Origin: Mycobacterium sp. Aquia_216
GTDB taxonomy: Bacteria > Actinomycetota > Actinomycetes > Mycobacteriales > Mycobacteriaceae
Assembly (NCBI RefSeq): GCF_026723865.1
Contig: NZ_CP113529.1
Span: 806,001-870,000 of the forward strand
Reading direction: 5' to 3'
DNA: 64,000 nt
Notes under the pieces: generated by a model
Seen by the model: only the letters and a program-made list of their open reading frames with translations
What the model was told of the DNA's origin: nothing
Databases searched by the model: none
Program-made: the position numbers and the translations under genes
Shown: piece after piece, positions 61,597-64,000 of the stretch
Layout: each line of letters begins with the position of its first letter
Numbering within the stretch: position 1 is the first letter of the stretch

Positions 61597-62865
61597 GTGC
61601 CCCGCTTGCCGGGTCCAATCCCGGGCCGCAATGTCGACTTCTTCTGTGCGGTCGTCATTGTGGGATTGCTGGCCGGGGCCGCGGGGCTGTCGACGACGTT
61701 CGTGCTGCGCATTGTCGATCACCTGACGTACAACTACAGCTTCGGCACCCTGTTGGCCGGGGTCACCGGTAGCAGCCCGGTGCGCCGGGTGGTGGGGCCG
61801 ATGGTCGGCGCCGCGCTGGCCGCACTGGGTTGGTGGATCCTGCGGCGCAACGCCGAGGTGCCGCCGCTGGCCGGAACCATCGCCCGCCATGACCGGATAC
61901 CGCGGCTGTCCTGGAGCGTCGACGCCATGCTGCAGGTGGTGTTGGTCGGCTCGGGGGCATCCCTGGGCCGGGAAGGGGCGCCACGCCAATTCGCCGCGGC
62001 GCTCAGCGATTTGGCTACCGGCTGGCTCAGGCGGCTGTCGACCCGCGACCGCGAGATCCTGTTGGCCTGCGCGGCCGGGGCGGGGCTGGGCGCGGTGTAC
62101 GCGGTGCCGCTGGCCGGTGCGTTGTTCTCGGCGCGGATCATGCTCAACACCTGGCATCCGCGGGCGCTGGGCGCGGCGCTGCTCACCTCCGGCCTGGCCG
62201 TCGCTATCGGCTCGGCCATTACCCGCGATCAACCGAACCTGGAGTGGCCGATCGGGGAGTCGACGTACCTGCTGACCGCGCACGGGTTGCTCTTGGCCCC
62301 ATTCGCCCTCGCGGTGGGGTTGGCGTTCAACCGGCTGATGTCGGCGGCGCGCCCCGCCCGCCAGATCCGCAGCTGGGTCCTGATCCCCGCGCTGGCCGGC
62401 GCCGGCCTGGTGATGGGCATCTGCTCGCACTGGTGGCCCGAATTACCCGGCAACGGCCGCAGCATCCTGACCGTCAGCCTGGCCAGTGGGCTGACGCTGT
62501 CCGCGGCGGCCGCGATCCTGGTGTTGAAGCCGCTGCTGACTGCGGTGTTTCTACGCGCCGGCGGGGCGGGCGGCATGCTCACGCCGTCGCTGGCCACCGG
62601 CGCGGCAATGGGCACGCTGCTGGTGCTGACCATCAATTGGATTGCCGGGACGCACCTGCACGTGCCGGCGGTCTCGCTGGCCGGCGCCGCCGGGGTGCTC
62701 GCGGTCACCCAGGGTTCACCGATCTGGGCCGCGATCTTCGTCTGGGAACTCGCTCGGCCGCCACTGTGGCTGTTCTTGGTTTTTCTGCTGACCGCCACGG
62801 GCGCACACGGACTGAAAAAGCTGCTGAGCGTGCGCGCGCAGAAGCACGACGAACGCGCCGGCTAG
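61597..62865 (+). CDS. CLC-family chloride channel or transporter
   Basis: A 422-residue CLC protein with ten or more membrane segments. The selectivity motifs are 'GSGASLGREGAPRQ', where Glu126 is the gating glutamate, and 'GGAGGMLTPSLATGA'. It lacks the C-terminal CBS domains of larger CLCs. The Ser of the classical GSGIP motif reads Gly-Ser-Gly-Ala-Ser. The GTG at 61597 lies 9 bp after the tetR stop, suggesting one operon. In M. tuberculosis this slot holds a vapBC toxin-antitoxin pair, as I recall. Confidence 0.9.
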   Translation: MPRLPGPIPGRNVDFFCAVVIVGLLAGAAGLSTTFVLRIVDHLTYNYSFGTLLAGVTGSSPVRRVVGPMVGAALAALGWWILRRNAEVPPLAGTIARHDRIPRLSWSVDAMLQVVLVGSGASLGREGAPRQFAAALSDLATGWLRRLSTRDREILLACAAGAGLGAVYAVPLAGALFSARIMLNTWHPRALGAALLTSGLAVAIGSAITRDQPNLEWPIGESTYLLTAHGLLLAPFALAVGLAFNRLMSAARPARQIRSWVLIPALAGAGLVMGICSHWWPELPGNGRSILTVSLASGLTLSAAAAILVLKPLLTAVFLRAGGAGGMLTPSLATGAAMGTLLVLTINWIAGTHLHVPAVSLAGAAGVLAVTQGSPIWAAIFVWELARPPLWLFLVFLLTATGAHGLKKLLSVRAQKHDERAG

Positions 62866-62877
62866 AAGCTGGAGCGG

Positions 62878-63720
62878 CTAAAGCGGCCGGACGCTGCCGG
62901 TCAGGTGCGGGTAGCCCTTGGCGATATTGCGCAGCGATAGCTCCCAGCCCTGGTTGCCTTCGTCGATGTAGAGGCCCGTGGTCGCGGGCAGGATCACCGG
63001 CTTTCCGAACCGTACCGAGTACCGGGCCGCGTCGGGGATCCGGGCTTCGATGTTGGCCAATACCGCTGCGGCACTGAACATTCCATGTGCAATGACGGTC
63101 GGGAATCCGAACAGCTTGGCGGCGATCGGGTTGGTGTGGATCGGGTTGTGATCGCCACCGACGACGGCGTAGCGCCGGATCTGGCCGGGCGTGATTCGCA
63201 GCACCGTGGGCGGCGGCGGAAGCTTGGGCTGCTTTTGCGGCGGCGATTTGGGCTCGTCAGACAAGCTGGTGCGCTGCTGATGCAGGAAGGTCGTGACTTG
63301 GTGCCACGCGATTTCGTTGCCGACGCTGACGTCGGTCACCAGGTCGACCAGCAGGCCCTTGCGGTGCTCGCGAAGATTCTCCGCGGTCACCGACACCGCG
63401 ACGGTGTCGGTGACCGCGATGGGCCGGTATTGCGTGATGTGGTTCTCGGTGTGCACCGAACCCATAGCGGCGAAAGGGAAGTCAAAACCCGTCACCAACG
63501 ACATCAGTGCCGGAAAGGTCAACGCGAACGGATAGGTGAGCGGCACATTGTTCCCGTAGCGCAGGCCGGTGATCGCGGCGTACTCCGCCACGTTCGTCTG
63601 GTCGATCGGCAGTTCCTCGACGGTCACCGTGCGGCTGGGCAGCTGGTCCGTCCGGGGCACCAGGGGCAGCGCCCCGGCGGCCGCTCGCAGCATGTTCCTC
63701 AGGCCGCTGGGCTGATTCAT
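62878..63720 (-). CDS. htdX: 3-hydroxyacyl-thioester dehydratase HtdX
   Basis: A 280-residue MaoC-like hotdog dehydratase, the same length as M. tuberculosis HtdX (Rv0241c). The C-terminal hydratase-2 motif 'YAVVGGDHNPIHTNPIAAKLFG' (quoted in part as 'GGDHNPIHTNPIAA') holds the catalytic Asp and His. It dehydrates 3-hydroxyacyl thioesters in a FAS-II-like step. GAGGAG lies 6 nt before the ATG at 63720. It follows fabG4 by 26 bp, matching the known fabG4-htdX pair, and converges on the CLC gene (12 bp). Confidence 0.94.
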   Translation of the reverse strand: MNQPSGLRNMLRAAAGALPLVPRTDQLPSRTVTVEELPIDQTNVAEYAAITGLRYGNNVPLTYPFALTFPALMSLVTGFDFPFAAMGSVHTENHITQYRPIAVTDTVAVSVTAENLREHRKGLLVDLVTDVSVGNEIAWHQVTTFLHQQRTSLSDEPKSPPQKQPKLPPPPTVLRITPGQIRRYAVVGGDHNPIHTNPIAAKLFGFPTVIAHGMFSAAAVLANIEARIPDAARYSVRFGKPVILPATTGLYIDEGNQGWELSLRNIAKGYPHLTGSVRPL

Positions 63721-63746
63721 CGCGTTCTCCTCGAGCCTTGTGAAAC

Positions 63747-64000
63747 CTATGCGCCCAGCATGGCCTGGCCACAGACGCGAATGACATTGCCGGTCACCGC
63801 GTTTGACGCTGGGTTGGCGAAGTAGGCGATGGTCTCCGCGACATCGACCGGTTGGCCGCCCTGCAGTAGCGAGTTCATCCGGCGGCCCACCTCACGGGTG
63901 GCCAGCGGAATCGCCGCCGTCATCTGGGTTTCGATGAATCCCGGCGCCACGGCGTTGATCGTGATGCCCTTCTCGTGGAGCCCGGGTGCCAGCGCCTGGG
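63747..64000 (-). CDS. fabG4: 3-oxoacyl-ACP/CoA reductase FabG4, C-terminal part
   Basis: Only the last 83 codons lie in the window; the gene continues past the right edge. The fragment reads '[20 protein letters not shown]', then '[20 protein letters not shown]', and ends 'QAMLGA'. This is the C-terminal substrate loop and dimer region of a short-chain dehydrogenase of the high-molecular-weight FabG (FabG4) type. It reduces 3-oxoacyl thioesters with NADH in the step before HtdX. The catalytic Tyr-x3-Lys is outside the window. Confidence 0.9.
   Translation of the reverse strand, partial: QALAPGLHEKGITINAVAPGFIETQMTAAIPLATREVGRRMNSLLQGGQPVDVAETIAYFANPASNAVTGNVIRVCGQAMLGA

Overview
This window is chromosomal DNA from a mycobacterium (Mycobacterium sensu lato). 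It is GC-rich, uses GTG and TTG starts often, and carries a gene backbone I recognise as colinear with the Mycobacterium tuberculosis interval Rv0206c (mmpL3) to Rv0242c (fabG4). The assignment rests on gene order and on remembered family sequences; no search was run and I do not name a species. I see no tRNA, rRNA, CRISPR array, insertion sequence or prophage.

Backbone, left to right: the start codon of a probable mmpL3 at the left edge; an NYN-domain protein and trmB; two adjacent GTPase-like proteins; pckA; fadD4; fadE3 and the Rv0216-type hotdog protein; lipW; a membrane molybdopterin protein with its membrane partner; lipC; a WS/DGAT; echA1; an aldehyde dehydrogenase; an envelope block (methyltransferase, glycosyltransferase, large membrane protein, PorA/DUF3068 protein, acyltransferase 3); php lactonase; fadE4; a TetR-R2lox operon; gabD1; a lipase-maturation-factor-like membrane protein; aftD; DUF2613 peptides; lpqI; a TetR; htdX; and the 3' part of fabG4. 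The themes are cell-envelope building (mmpL3, aftD, the envelope block) and fatty acid or lipid activation and oxidation (fadD, fadE, echA, lip, WS/DGAT, htdX-fabG4).

Several blocks do not belong to the M. tuberculosis order as I remember it. They are: an HdeA-like lipoprotein after pckA; a crotonase plus CD225 protein after fadD4; a CoA-transferase/amidohydrolase pair; an alpha/beta hydrolase and methyltransferase before the molybdopterin gene; a block of about 4.9 kb (22957-27832: aquaglyceroporin, FadD, a small Cys protein, TetR with a 43-codon upstream ORF, crotonase); a YbjN/acyl-CoA ligase pair; and a CLC channel gene.

The largest such block is an island of about 9.3 kb (about 43.7-53.0 kb) between gabD1 and the lipase-maturation-factor gene. 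Its left half is a ThDP enzyme, a LysR regulator and an NAD-dependent formate dehydrogenase. Its right half is visibly rearranged: a frameshifted cyclase/ATPase regulator fused to a cytochrome P450 that has lost its 5' end; two near-identical thioesterase genes 3 kb apart; a scar made of two 21-bp matches to neighbouring genes; a DoxX-like protein; a membrane-anchored HNH-type protein; and a second R2lox (ligand-binding Mn/Fe oxidase) gene whose stop overlaps the HNH start. Two complete R2lox paralogues within 11 kb, one apparently under a TetR operator and one coupled to a membrane HNH protein, are the most interesting content of the window.
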